A DNA stretch of 64,000 bases from CAWKGC01 sp963849005 (GTDB lineage: Bacteria > Pseudomonadota > Gammaproteobacteria > Burkholderiales > Usitatibacteraceae): positions 186,001-250,000 of the forward strand of contig CAWKGC010000028.1 of NCBI GenBank assembly GCA_963849005.1. Direction: 5' to 3'. The translations under genes and the position numbers were made by a program. The notes under the pieces are model-generated. The model was not told where the DNA came from. It did not search any database and saw only the letters and a program-made list of their open reading frames with translations. Position 1 is the first letter of the stretch. The number at the start of each line of letters is the position of its first letter. This document shows, piece by piece, positions 24,332 through 33,571 of the stretch.

Positions 24332-25361
24332 TCAATCCCGTACCTGTATTTGGCGCGCCGCCTTTTTCGCGAAGGAGTTGTCGAAGGTCGGTCAGGTCGA
24401 TTTCCCGGCCGCGATCACCGAGGGCTCGAACTGCTTCAGCACCTTGTAGACGTTCTCCGCGGCCTTCATGAGATCTGCCCGTCGTCGGAGTAGCCGATCA
24501 TGTTCTTCAGCAACGCCTCCTTGTACAGCGACGGGTTGCCCGCCTTGAACTCGTTCGGCATCAGGTCCACGATCTCCTGCGGGCGTCGCCTTCGGCGATC
24601 CAGCGGTCGGCGCGCACGATCGCGTTGACGACCGCCTGGACCGTGTTCGGGTTCTTCTTCATGAACTCCTCGGTGATGTAGATCACGCTCGCATGGTAGT
24701 CGCCACCGTAGATCTCGTTCATGCCCTTCTCGGTGCGCGAATCGGCGATCGCGACGAACTTGCCGGTGGCCTCGAGCTGGCTGATCACCGGATCGAGGTT
24801 CGACATCCCGTCGATCTCGCCCTTCTCCATCGCGGCGACCGCCCCGAGCCGGCGCCGACGCCGATGATCGAGACATCCGTCCGGCTTGAGCCCGCCCTTG
24901 GCAAGCAGGTTGTTCACGAACATGTTGGTGGATGATCCCGGCGCAGTGACGCCGATCTTGAGTCCCTTCAGGTCCGTCGGGCGCCTTGTACTTCGCCGCC
25001 TTGTCCTTCGGCAGCCAGCACGATCGAACGTACTTGGCCTGCAGCACCACCGCCTGGATCGCTGCCTCTTGGCCTGCATGTTGATGGTGTGCTCGTATGC
25101 GCCGGAGACCATGTCGGCGGAGCCGCCCACCAAGGCCTGCAGCGCCTTGGCGCCGCCGGCGAAGTCGGGGATCTCGACCTCGAGCCCTTCGTCCTTGAAG
25201 TAGCCCTTGCGCTCCGCGACCGTGAGCGGCAGGTAGTAGAACAGGTTCTTGCCGCCGACCGCGATGGTGATTTTCTTCTTCTCCGGCGCCTGCGCAAAGG
25301 CCGCGAAGGAACCAAAAGCCAGCGCAAATGCCGCGCACAGGGAAACGATCTTCTTCAACAT
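24332..25361 (-). CDS. NMT1/THI5-like ABC substrate-binding protein (frameshifted)
   Basis: About 340 residues after repair. The signal peptide (MLKKIVSLCAAFALAFGS to AFAQ) is followed by ITIAVGGKNLFYYLPLTVAE and KGYFKDEGLEVEI, the opening typical of nitrate/sulfonate/pyrimidine-precursor binding proteins. Later blocks are spread over frames. GAGGAAGGC lies directly ahead of the ATG at 25361. In the raw sequence this gene is in frame with the upstream HMG-CoA lyase, but only because the lyase stop is hidden by a frameshift. It delivers an unknown small molecule to the permease/ATPase pair. Confidence 0.82.
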
Positions 25362-25423
25362 GCCTTCCTCCGATGTTTTTCCGTCTTGACTGGAACAGCT
25401 GCGGGATGCCGGGGCGAACCAGT

Positions 25424-26360
25424 TCAGTTTAGCAGCGTGGGCGGAGGCGAATGCAGCTCCCGAGGACTTGCCGGCCTTCATGACCTGCCCGGGCACGTCG
25501 TGGCCGACGATCGCCGGCACGCGGCGCGCGGCAGCGATCAGCCTGTCGAGGTCGACGCCGGTGTTGTAGCCCATCTGCTCGAGCATGTGCACCATGTCCT
25601 CGGTGCAGATGTTGCCCGTCGCGCCAGGGGCGAACGGGCAGCCGCCAAGGCCGCCGATCGAACCATCGAAGGAACGCACGCCGGCGCGGATGCCGGCGAG
25701 CACGTTGGCGAGCCCCATGCCGCGCGTGTTGTGGAAGTGCAGCGTATAGAAATCGTCACCTCTCCCCGGATGCGCTTCCAGCACCCTGCGAGTCAGCGTT
25801 TCGACCTGCAATGGGTTCGCCATGCCGGTGGTGTCGGCGAGCGAGATCCCGTCGAAGCCGAGCGCGTGGTACCTCGCCACGAAGTCCAGCACGCGCGATT
25901 CCGGCACGTCGCCCTCGAAGGGGCACCCGAAGGTCGTGGAAAGGCTCACCGTGACGGTCATGCCGGCCTCGCGGCAGACCTTGATGAGCGTGGGGAATTC
26001 CGCCAGCGACTGCTCGTGGGTGCGGTTGATGTTGGCGCGGTTGTGCGTCTCGGATGCCGACATCACCACGTTGAGTTCGTCGGGGCGCCTGGGCGCGCTC
26101 GCCGCGTTCTGGGCGCCACGGATGTTGGGCACCAGCGCGACGTAGTGCACGCCCGGCACCCTGTCGATTCCCGCGAGCACCTCGTTGGCATCGCGCATGT
26201 TGGGCACCAGCTTCGGCGAAACGAAGGATGCGACCTCGATCTTGCAGAGTCCCGTGCGCGAAAGCCGGTTGATCAAGTCGATCTTGACGTCCGTCGGAAC
26301 GAATTCGTGCTCGATCTGGAAACCGTCGCGTACCGCGACATCGTTGATGCAGAGGCGCAT
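25424..26360 (-). CDS. mvaB: hydroxymethylglutaryl-CoA lyase (one frameshift at the C-terminus)
   Basis: About 311 residues. Splits HMG-CoA into acetoacetate and acetyl-CoA, the last step of leucine breakdown. The barrel starts NDVAVRDGFQIE (active-site RDGFQ; the usual form is RDGLQ), and later has SLADTTGMANP, LHFHNTRGMGLAN (metal-binding HxH) and GGLGGCPFAPGATGNI with the catalytic-loop Cys. Near 25473 one extra T moves the raw frame past the true end; the other frame ends K-P-R-E-L-H-S-P-P-P-T-L-L-N at 25424. First gene of a tight operon with the ABC transporter and a cupin. Confidence 0.88.
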
Positions 26361-26383
26361 GGGATGTGATCTTACTGAAGGAA

Positions 26384-26459
26384 AACCGGGTCAGAGGGCA
26401 TTTCCGTGCGGAAATGAGCTCTGACCCGGTTATTGGGCAAATGTACTCTGACCCGATTT
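26384..26459. repeat. REP-like palindromic element (GGGTCAGAG family)
   Basis: AACCGGGTCAGAG (26384-26396) pairs with CTCTGACCCGGTT (26419-26431), with an inner stem CATTTCC/GGAAATG and a 4-base loop. A third half-copy, TACTCTGACCCGATTT, follows at 26444-26459. The same core recurs near 28673 and 39184. Confidence 0.7.
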
Positions 26460-26460
26460 C

Positions 26461-27384
26461 TCAGTCGGTGGTCTTCGTCCAGGTCTTGTCCGGGTTGAAT
26501 TCGGTCATCGCCTTGGCCGTCGCGGCCGTGTTCGCGCCGAGGTCTTTCTGGTAGACGTCGCCATAGTGGTTGACGATGAAGGTCTTGACGCCGGAGGAGG
26601 CGTAGTCGGCGGGCCAGGCAACCAGCGCAAAGCCGGCGACCATGCGGCCGTTGATCACGTAGCTGTACCTGCCGCCGGGCGCGCTCGGGCCCTGGCCGGT
26701 CAGGATCTTGAAGTAGTAGCCGTGGTACGGGTCGCCGCGGTCGCGGGACGCGCCGTCCGCCACCAGCGGGCCGAACGGGCTCGCCTCTTCACCTTTTGCC
26801 GGATCGGAAGTCCAGTAAAGCCCGTCCTGCTTGCCTTTGCTGCTGATGATGCGGCGGGCGAAGCTGCGTACATTGGAGCCGTCACGCGGCTTGGCGGCGA
26901 ATTGCCTCTGCGCACCCGGGTAGGCGCGCATTACCTCGATCGCATTGAGTTCGCCGTCGCCAACGCGGCGGTTGATGATCTCGTCGGCGCCCTTGTCGGA
27001 GTCGAAGCGCCAGCCGCCGCCGTCCTTCACCAGGGGGATCGGCATCGGCCAGCCGTTGCCGCCGATCACGAGGGTAATGCTGCCGTCGGCATTCTTCTGC
27101 TGCAGCTGGTATTCCTCGAACGCCTTGACTGCCTTCTGCCGGTACTCCGTGGACGCCGCCTTGTCGGTAGTGACGATGAGGTCCTTGTTGCGCTCTCCGA
27201 AGATCTCGACCAGGGCCTTGTCGTCGTTGGCCTTGAGCGCGGCGACCAGCGCCTTCACGGCATCGTCGGGCGTGGCGAATGCGCGGCCGTCGGGTGTGGC
27301 GGCGATTGCCGCCGCACTCGCGAAAAGCATCGCGGCAAGATAGGAAACAATGCGTGTGGTCATGACAGTTCTCGTGGTTTTCAT
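26461..27384 (-). CDS. DUF2950 family periplasmic protein
   Basis: 307 residues, intact. Signal peptide (ends near AAIAA), then a domain rich in Lys/Asp with DPYHGYYFKILTGQGP and GRMVAGFALVAWPADYASSGVKTFIV, typical of the DUF2950 family of exported proteins. Function unknown in the family. AGGAG stands nine bases ahead of the ATG at 27384. It follows the DUF3300 gene after nine bases; the two families are often paired. The stop codon touches a REP-like element. Confidence 0.8.
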   Translation of the reverse strand: MKTTRTVMTTRIVSYLAAMLFASAAAIAATPDGRAFATPDDAVKALVAALKANDDKALVEIFGERNKDLIVTTDKAASTEYRQKAVKAFEEYQLQQKNADGSITLVIGGNGWPMPIPLVKDGGGWRFDSDKGADEIINRRVGDGELNAIEVMRAYPGAQRQFAAKPRDGSNVRSFARRIISSKGKQDGLYWTSDPAKGEEASPFGPLVADGASRDRGDPYHGYYFKILTGQGPSAPGGRYSYVINGRMVAGFALVAWPADYASSGVKTFIVNHYGDVYQKDLGANTAATAKAMTEFNPDKTWTKTTD

Positions 27385-27393
27385 GTTGTTCTC

Positions 27394-28605
27394 CTAGCGC
27401 CGACCGCCGCCGCCGCCGCGCCCGCCGCCGCCGCCTCCTCCTCGAGCACTGCCGCCGCCCGAGGGCCGGCTTGCCGAAGACATGCTGGAAGCGCCGCGGG
27501 AGGAAGCCTGGCTCGTCCTGGCACCCGAGGAACCTGCACCGCTGAACGCGCTCCCGCCACCGCTACTCGAGGCGGAGCGGTTCTGCATGGAGCTGGCGCT
27601 GCCGGACTGACGCGAGCCGCCATAATTCGATGCCGAAGGTGAGGCCCGCGTCGCCCCCGCTCCTGCCCCGGCCCCCGTGCTGGCCGGGCGCGCCGATGCA
27701 CCGCTGCCGCCGCGTGCATCACCCGGGCGCGACCCGGCGCTTGCCTGCCGCGACTGCGCTCCCGCCTTGGTCTGGGTCGGCGCCCGATCGTTGCGCCAGT
27801 TCTGGCCGCCGCCTTGTGAGGGTCGGTTGCCGGCGTTGACGTTGTTTCGGTTGCCCGTATTGATGTTGGTGTTGCGGTTGACGTTGATGTTGTTCTCGAT
27901 GTGGCCGTTGTTCCAGCCCATCCCCCAGGCCCCGCCGATCGCCGCACCCCAGATCAGGCCCGTGGCAAGGGCTGCGCCGGGCGGGTAGGGGTAGTAGTAG
28001 GAGGGGTAGGGCGTCGGGTAATAGCCCCAGGCGTATGGCGTCGAGGAATAGACGACCACTTGCGAAGGTTGGTACTGCGGCACGTAGATCACTTCCGGGT
28101 TGGCCGGCTGGATCACGATGGTTTCCTTCTCGACCACGACCACCTGCTTGTCGTTGCTCTTCAGGTTGCCCGCGCCCTGGGCCTTGCGGCGGAAAGACTG
28201 GACCGCGTTCATGACGCCGGCCTCGTCGGTGTCGACCGCCTCGCCGAGTGCCTCGGTCCAGTCGAGGTCGTCGTTCATCAGTTTCACCACGTCGGGGTAG
28301 TTCAGCAGCTTCAGCACCGAGTCGGGAAGCGAGGGGTCGGGCTGGGCCTTGGGATCCTTCTTGAGCTTCTCGAGGAAGCGTTGCGCCTTCACCAGGTCCA
28401 GCGGATAGGTGGCCGAGGGCAGGGTGATGGCCAGGAGTTCATCGGGGTAAAGCGCGATCGGGCCGACCAGCTTCTCGAGTTGCTCCTGCGTATATGCGGG
28501 GGCGGCGGCGGGCATGGCCTGCGAAAATGCGGGCATCGCGCCGAGACAGGCCATTGCGAAGGAAATCGCGGCCGCGCCCAGTCGATAAAGGCTGAAAGTT
28601 TTCAT
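27394..28605 (-). CDS. DUF3300 family exported protein with Gly/Ser/Arg-rich tail
   Basis: 403 residues. Signal peptide, then the DUF3300 opening (YTQEQLEKLVGPIALYPDELL, PLDLVKAQRFLEK) and the segment NPEVIYVPQYQPSQVVVYSS, a Tyr/Pro-rich stretch, an Asn-rich stretch, and about 130 residues of low-complexity Gly/Ser/Ala/Arg ending in Gly and Arg runs. The tail looks disordered and basic, so cell-wall or nucleic-acid contact is possible but unproven. ATG 28605 is preferred to a longer frame from 28641 because the signal peptide begins there. Upstream partner of the DUF2950 gene. Confidence 0.8.
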   Translation of the reverse strand: MKTFSLYRLGAAAISFAMACLGAMPAFSQAMPAAAPAYTQEQLEKLVGPIALYPDELLAITLPSATYPLDLVKAQRFLEKLKKDPKAQPDPSLPDSVLKLLNYPDVVKLMNDDLDWTEALGEAVDTDEAGVMNAVQSFRRKAQGAGNLKSNDKQVVVVEKETIVIQPANPEVIYVPQYQPSQVVVYSSTPYAWGYYPTPYPSYYYPYPPGAALATGLIWGAAIGGAWGMGWNNGHIENNINVNRNTNINTGNRNNVNAGNRPSQGGGQNWRNDRAPTQTKAGAQSRQASAGSRPGDARGGSGASARPASTGAGAGAGATRASPSASNYGGSRQSGSASSMQNRSASSSGGGSAFSGAGSSGARTSQASSRGASSMSSASRPSGGGSARGGGGGGGRGGGGGRR

Positions 28606-28672
28606 GATCGGGAAGCTCCGATGCGGGAAGGGATGGGGCAACTGGCGATTTTACCTGTATGCCGGCAATTGA

Positions 28673-28686
28673 GGTCAGAGTCGAAT
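28673..28686. repeat. half-site of the GGTCAGAGT repeat
   Basis: GGTCAGAGTCGAAT, sharing the core of the 26.4 kb palindrome. It abuts the CoA-transferase stop codon. Confidence 0.35.
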
Positions 28687-29892
28687 CAGCGATTGATGAT
28701 GCCGGCCTGGCGCAGGCTGGCCAGGTCCTCGGGGGCGTAGCCCGCGGCGCGCAGCACCTCCTCCGTGTGCTCGCCGAGCTTCGGCCCGAGCCAGCGCGTG
28801 GCGCCCGGCGTGGCGGACAGTTTGGGCACGATGCCCGGCAGCTTGAGCGGCTTGCCGTCGGGCAGCGTGTGCTGCTCGATCATGCCGCGCGCGCGGTAGT
28901 GCGCGTCGTGTGACGATGTCGGCGACGTCGTAGACCTTGCCCGACGGCACATCGGCCGCGTCCAGCACCGCCAGCACCGTGGCGAGGTCGTGCGCCGCCG
29001 TCCACGCGCCGATGCGGCATCGAGTTCCGCGGTGCGCGGCACGCGGCCGGCATTGGTCGGCGAGCGCGCGGATCGTCGGCGAGATCGGCGCGGCCGATCG
29101 CGGTCATCATGCGCTTGAAGATCGCGTCGTTGTTGGCGCCGATGATGACAAACTTGCCGTCGCGCGTCGGGTAGGTGTTCGACGGCACGATGCCCGGCAG
29201 CGCATTGCCGGCGCGCTCGCGCACGAAGCCGGGCACGTCGAATTCCGGCACCAGGCTTTCCATCATGCTGAACACCGCTTCGTAGAGCGCGACGTCGACC
29301 ATCTGCCCGCGGCCGGTCTTGCTTGCGGTGATGCAGCGCCATCATGCGCGCCGATCACGCCGTAGAGCGCGGCGATCGAATCGCCGATCGAAATGCCCAG
29401 CCGCACCGGCGGCGCGGTCGGGATAGCCGGTGACGTAGCGCATGCCGCCCATCGATTCGCCGATCACGCCGAAGCCCGGCGCGGTCGCGGTACGGCCCGG
29501 TCTGCCCGTAGCCCGAGAGCCGCACCATGATCAGCCGCGGGTTGTCTTTCGCCAGCTGCGTCGTAGCCGAGGTCCCATTTCTCCAGCGCGCCGGGGCGGA
29601 AGTTCTCGACCACGATGTCGGCGTCGCGCGCCAGCTTGCGCACGATCTCCTGGCCTTCCGGCGTGCGCAGGTTGACGTCACCGACTTCTTGTTGCGCGCC
29701 TGCACGTACCACCACAGCGAAGTGCCCTCGTGCATCTTGCGCCACTGGCGCAACTGGTCGCCGCCGTCCGGGCGACTCGACCTTGATCACCTCGGCGCCG
29801 AACTCCGCGAGGATGCGGCTGCAGAACGGGCCGGCGATCAGCTTGCCGAGTTCGAGGACCTTGATGCCTGCAAGGGGACCTGTGGGATTCAT
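28686..29892 (-). CDS. CaiB/BaiF-type CoA-transferase (many frameshifts)
   Basis: About 400 residues after repair. Class III CoA-transferase that moves CoA between carboxylic acids. The start PLAGIKVLELGKLIAGPFCSRILAEFGAEVIKVE is the family signature (the catalytic Asp lies further on). Later blocks, in several frames: LWWYVQARNKKSV, ALEKWDLGYD, MVRLSGYGQTGPYRDR, SIGDSIAALYGVIGA and DVALYEAVFSMMESL. Clear insertion at 28908 (C on the coding strand); at least seven more changes lie between 28930 and 29780. Substrate unknown. A divergent amidase gene starts 126 bases away. Confidence 0.85.
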
Positions 29893-30017
29893 CGCGCAAT
29901 TGTCGCCGCTTCGTGGTCCCGGCGAAAGGCATCCCCCGCGAACTTGACCCGGAAGCTGGCGCAATCATTGCTAGAAGGCGTAGGCTTGCCCTTCGCCAGC
30001 GTACCCAGGAGACCCCG

Positions 30018-31327
30018 ATGACCCAATGCAAGACCTTGATGAACGGCGCAATTGCCGTGATCGCCGCCGCCACGATGTTGACCGCAGGCAGCGCGGCCGC
30101 CGAGTCGGCCATCGCCCCGGCCAGCAAGACCCCGGCAAGGTGTACCTGCTCCCGGCCACGCTGGAAACGACCCAGTGGGGCTGGTTCGACAACGCGCAGC
30201 CGCCGGTACTCACCATCGATTCCGGCGATACCATGGTCCTCGAGACGATGATGCACTCGCACAACCAGGTCGTGCCGGGACGCACCATCGAAGAGATCAA
30301 GAAGCTGCGCACCGACAATCCCGGGCGCGGGCCGCACACGATCACCGGCCCCATCTACGTCACCAACGCGCGGCCCGGCGACACGCTCATGGTGAAGATC
30401 AACCGCATCGTGCCGCGCGCCTACGCGACCAACTTCAACGTGCCCGGCATGTTCGGCCAATTCCCCAAGGAATACGCCGACGGGCAGGTGAAGTACGTCT
30501 ATCTCGACATGGAGAAGAAGACGGCGGAATTCCTTCCCGGCGTCGTCATTCCCCTGAAGCCCTTCCCCGGCACCATCGGGGTGGCGCGGAAGGACCCGGG
30601 CCGTTACAGCAGCGTGCCGCCGGGCGAATTCGCCGGCAACATGGACATCCGCGATCTCACCGAAGGCACGGTGCTGTACATCCCGGTGCACGTTCCCGGT
30701 GCATTGCTGTGGACCGGCGACTCGCACGCCGCACAGGGCAACGGGGAGGTCAACCTCACCGCGCTGGAAACCGCCTACAAGGAATTCAACATCACGGTAT
30801 CCGTGTTGCGGGACATGAAGATCGACATGCCGCGCATCGAGACCCCGACCTCGTGGATCACCATGGGATTCGACGCCGACCTGAACAAGGCCTGGGCCGG
30901 AGCACAGGGGCAGACCGTCAAGTTCCTCGCCGAGCAGCGCAAGCTCTCCGAGGCGGATGCGGCGAAACTCATGCCGACGGTCTCCGACTGCCGTGTCTCG
31001 CAGGTGGTCAACATCAAGAAGGGCATCCACTGCCTGAGCCCGAAGGATGCCAAGTACAAACAGGACCTCGAGCGCCCGACGAAGGAGACGGCGAACTACT
31101 ACGTCTCGCACGCCTCGGACGCCGACCTCAACAAGGCGATGGATGCCGCCTCGATGGGAATGATCAAGTGGCTCGAGGCGAACAAGGGCATCGCGCGGTT
31201 GGACGCCTACGGGCTCGCAAGCGCTGCGATGGACTGCCGCGTCGGGGCCGTTTCCGACACCGCGAAGAACGTGCATTGCCTGATGCCGAAGAGCCTGTGG
31301 GTGGGCGTCGAAATAGGGCGGGCCTGA
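30018..31327 (+). CDS. secreted acetamidase/formamidase (FmdA/AmdA) family protein with C-terminal duplication
   Basis: About 436 residues after one lost base near 30135. Signal peptide (ends near SAAAE), then the FmdA fold: DTMVLETMMHSHNQV, GPIYVTNARPGDTL, NMDIRDLTEGTVLYIPVHVPGALLWTGDSHAAQGNGEVN. The last block carries the family's metal-site Asp and His. Typical FmdA enzymes are cytoplasmic, so export is unusual. The last 150 residues are two 65-residue units that align without gaps (about 30851-31044 and 31097-31291), each with DADLNKA and a DCRV...HC pair. AGGAG precedes the ATG. The amide substrate is unknown. Confidence 0.82.
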
Positions 31328-31405
31328 GGCGCGAAAGGGTCGTCGGAAATCCGCGGGTTTTCGCCCTTCGTTCTCGCTTTCGCGCTGTGCGCGGCCGCGG
31401 CCGGC

Positions 31406-32269
31406 GTGGCTGCGCAGCAGCGGCTCGCCGTTGTCACGACGACGACTGATCTCAGGAGCCTGGTCGAGGAAGTCGGCGGCGATCGCGTGGCGGTGACGAG
31501 CCTCGTCCCGCCGACGATGGACGCCGAGGACTACCAGCCGCGGCCGCAAGACCTGGGGCGGCTCAAGGATGCGCGTATGGTCGTGCGCGTCGGCCTCGAC
31601 TATGACCTGTGGCTCGATCGCCTGCTCCGGCAGGCGGGCAACCCGGCATTGCTCCGCGGCCAACCCGGAAACGTCGATGCGTCGCTCGCAATCGCGTTGC
31701 TGGAGGTGCGCGGCGCTTCCGTCGGCGACCAGGGCGGCCACGCGCACGGCAGCGGCAATCCGCACTATTGGCTCGACCCGGCGAATGCGGAGATCATCAC
31801 CGGCACGATTCTCGAGGCGCTGATGCGGCTCGATCCCGCGAACGCGAAATACTACGAAGCGCGGCGCATCGCCTTTCTCGGCCGGTTGGCGGCGAAGCTG
31901 CTGGAGTGGGAAGCGGCGCTCTCCACCGCCCGGGGGATGCCCTTGCTCGCATACCACAACAGCTGGTCGTACCTCGCAAGGCGCTTTCGCCTGAACATCG
32001 CTGGCACCATCGAAGTGAAGGACGGCGTCCCGCCCAGTCCCGCGCACCTTGCCGCGTTGCTTAAGACGATGCGCGAGAAGCAGGTCAGGGTGATCGTGAA
32101 GCAGCCCTTCGAACCCGACAAATATCCCGCGTTCCTGGCGGAACGGGGCGGCGCGACCGTAGTCGTGCTGGCCGCCTCGGTCGGCGCGCTTCCCGAAGCC
32201 GCGGACTACGTGGCGCTGTTCGACTACAACGTCAAGGCGCTGGCCGCCGCCATGAAGGCAAGGGGCTGA
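31406..32269 (+). CDS. periplasmic metal-binding protein of an ABC transporter (ZnuA/TroA-like)
   Basis: 287 residues from the GTG at 31406. TTDLRSLVEEVGGDRV, a metal-site region GGHAHGSGNPHYWLDPAN with clustered His, LLAYHNSWSYLARRF and VIVKQPFEPDKYPAFLAE fit the ZnuA/TroA cluster A-I family, which binds Zn2+ or Mn2+. The same frame is open back to about 31352 and encodes a signal-like peptide (FSPFVLAFALCAAAAGVAA) but has no ATG, GTG or TTG there, so the true start is unclear or damaged. The permease gene follows after one base. Confidence 0.82.
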   Translation: MAAQQRLAVVTTTTDLRSLVEEVGGDRVAVTSLVPPTMDAEDYQPRPQDLGRLKDARMVVRVGLDYDLWLDRLLRQAGNPALLRGQPGNVDASLAIALLEVRGASVGDQGGHAHGSGNPHYWLDPANAEIITGTILEALMRLDPANAKYYEARRIAFLGRLAAKLLEWEAALSTARGMPLLAYHNSWSYLARRFRLNIAGTIEVKDGVPPSPAHLAALLKTMREKQVRVIVKQPFEPDKYPAFLAERGGATVVVLAASVGALPEAADYVALFDYNVKALAAAMKARG

Positions 32270-32270
32270 C

Positions 32271-33554
32271 GTGGCCGACGCGCTCTCGCTGCTGTGGCTG
32301 CCGTTCATCGCCGCGGTGTGCCTCGTCGCGATCCACACGTACTTCGGCATCCAGGTGCTGGCGCGCAACATCGTCTTCGTCGACCTGGCGCTGGCGCAGA
32401 TCGCGGCGCTGGGGGCGACGGTCGCGTTCATGCTCGGCCACGCGGCGCAGGGCGGCGCCAGCCAGGCCTACTCGTTCGCCTTCACGCTTGCCGCGGCATT
32501 GCTGCTCGCCTTCACGCGCCAATGGTCGGGACGCATCCCGCAGGAAGCGCTGATCGGCGTGATCTACGTGGTGGCCGCGGCGACCGCGTTCCTTCTCGTC
32601 GACCGGGCGCCACAGGGTGCGGAGCACATCAAGCAGATCCTCACCGGCAGCATCCTGACCGTCGGCATGAACGACCTGCTGGCCATCGTGCCGCTCTATG
32701 TGATCGTCGGCGCGGCGCACGCAACGCTTCGCCACAAGTTCGCCATGCCGGCCCCCGGCCACGCGCTCTGGTGGTGGGATTTCATTTTCTACGCCAGCTT
32801 CGGCCTGGTAGTCACGAGTTCCGTGGCGCTGGCAGGCGTGCTGCTGGTGTTCTCCTTCCTGATCATTCCCGCGGCGATCGGCATGCTCTATTCGGAGCGC
32901 TTCCCGCGCCAGCTGGCCATCGGCTGGATCGCGGGCAGCGTGGCAAGCGCGATCGGGCTCGCGGTGTCGTACGCGTGGGACTTGCCGACGGGAGCATCGA
33001 TGGTATGCATGTTCGGCGCGATGCTTGCCCTGGCAGGCGCTGTCCAACCCCTGAGGAGTGTCCCCGGCGCGAAGCTCAAGTCCGCCGCCAGGGCCGCGGT
33101 CATCGCTTGCGCGATCGTGTTCGCGGTCTCCGGGGCCTGGCTGATGATTGCGCCGCGTGCCGACCAACCGCTCATCGATGGCGCCGAGTCCGTCGTGCCC
33201 GGCCTGCGGTCGCTGTACATGCGCGAAGTGGAGCTGGAGACGTGGCGCGACGCGGACGAGCACGCCGAACGCTATCTCCGCGAGCTAGAGAAGCTCAACG
33301 AGCGCGAGGCGAGGAGCCGCTGGCAGGGCAAGGCGCTGGACGAAAGCGAAGTGCGCAAGATCTCGTCCTTCCTCAAGTCGTACAGCGAGATGCGCAAGGG
33401 CGAGCAATTCGTCATGCGCGAGGTGCGCGCGCGGGCCCGTGAACGCGAGCGCTGGGCAATGGGAATCGTGCTGATGCTGGCGGGACTTGCCGCCTATCCG
33501 TTCTTCTTTCGCCGGCGGCCGGTCAACGGACCGGATCGCCCGGCCGTTAGCTGA
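32271..33554 (+). CDS. metal ABC transporter permease (ABC-3 family) with long C-terminal extension
   Basis: 427 residues, about 150 longer than usual ZnuB proteins. The first 265 residues have the seven-to-eight-helix ABC-3 fold (VDLALAQIAALGA, LIGVIYVVAAATAFLL, VSSVALAGVLLVFSFLIIPAAIG-type helices). After another helix comes a charged, coiled-coil-like stretch (EHAERYLRELEKLNEREARS) and a final helix before FFFRRR. GTG start. No ATPase gene lies nearby, so it may use a distant ATPase or be specialised. The extension could sense or bind another protein; that is inference. Confidence 0.82.
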   Translation: MADALSLLWLPFIAAVCLVAIHTYFGIQVLARNIVFVDLALAQIAALGATVAFMLGHAAQGGASQAYSFAFTLAAALLLAFTRQWSGRIPQEALIGVIYVVAAATAFLLVDRAPQGAEHIKQILTGSILTVGMNDLLAIVPLYVIVGAAHATLRHKFAMPAPGHALWWWDFIFYASFGLVVTSSVALAGVLLVFSFLIIPAAIGMLYSERFPRQLAIGWIAGSVASAIGLAVSYAWDLPTGASMVCMFGAMLALAGAVQPLRSVPGAKLKSAARAAVIACAIVFAVSGAWLMIAPRADQPLIDGAESVVPGLRSLYMREVELETWRDADEHAERYLRELEKLNEREARSRWQGKALDESEVRKISSFLKSYSEMRKGEQFVMREVRARARERERWAMGIVLMLAGLAAYPFFFRRRPVNGPDRPAVS

Positions 33555-33571
33555 ACGGGTAGCCTTGCTCG

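Noticed and set aside
24561..26360. HMG-CoA lyase fused to an ABC binding protein in one open frame
   Set aside because: The binding protein has its own start, ribosome site and signal peptide inside the frame, and a one-base shift restores a normal lyase C-terminus and stop at 25424.
27394..27900. Tandem DNA repeat in the DUF3300 gene tail
   Set aside because: It is low-complexity coding sequence (Gly, Ser, Ala, Arg) without a regular repeat unit.
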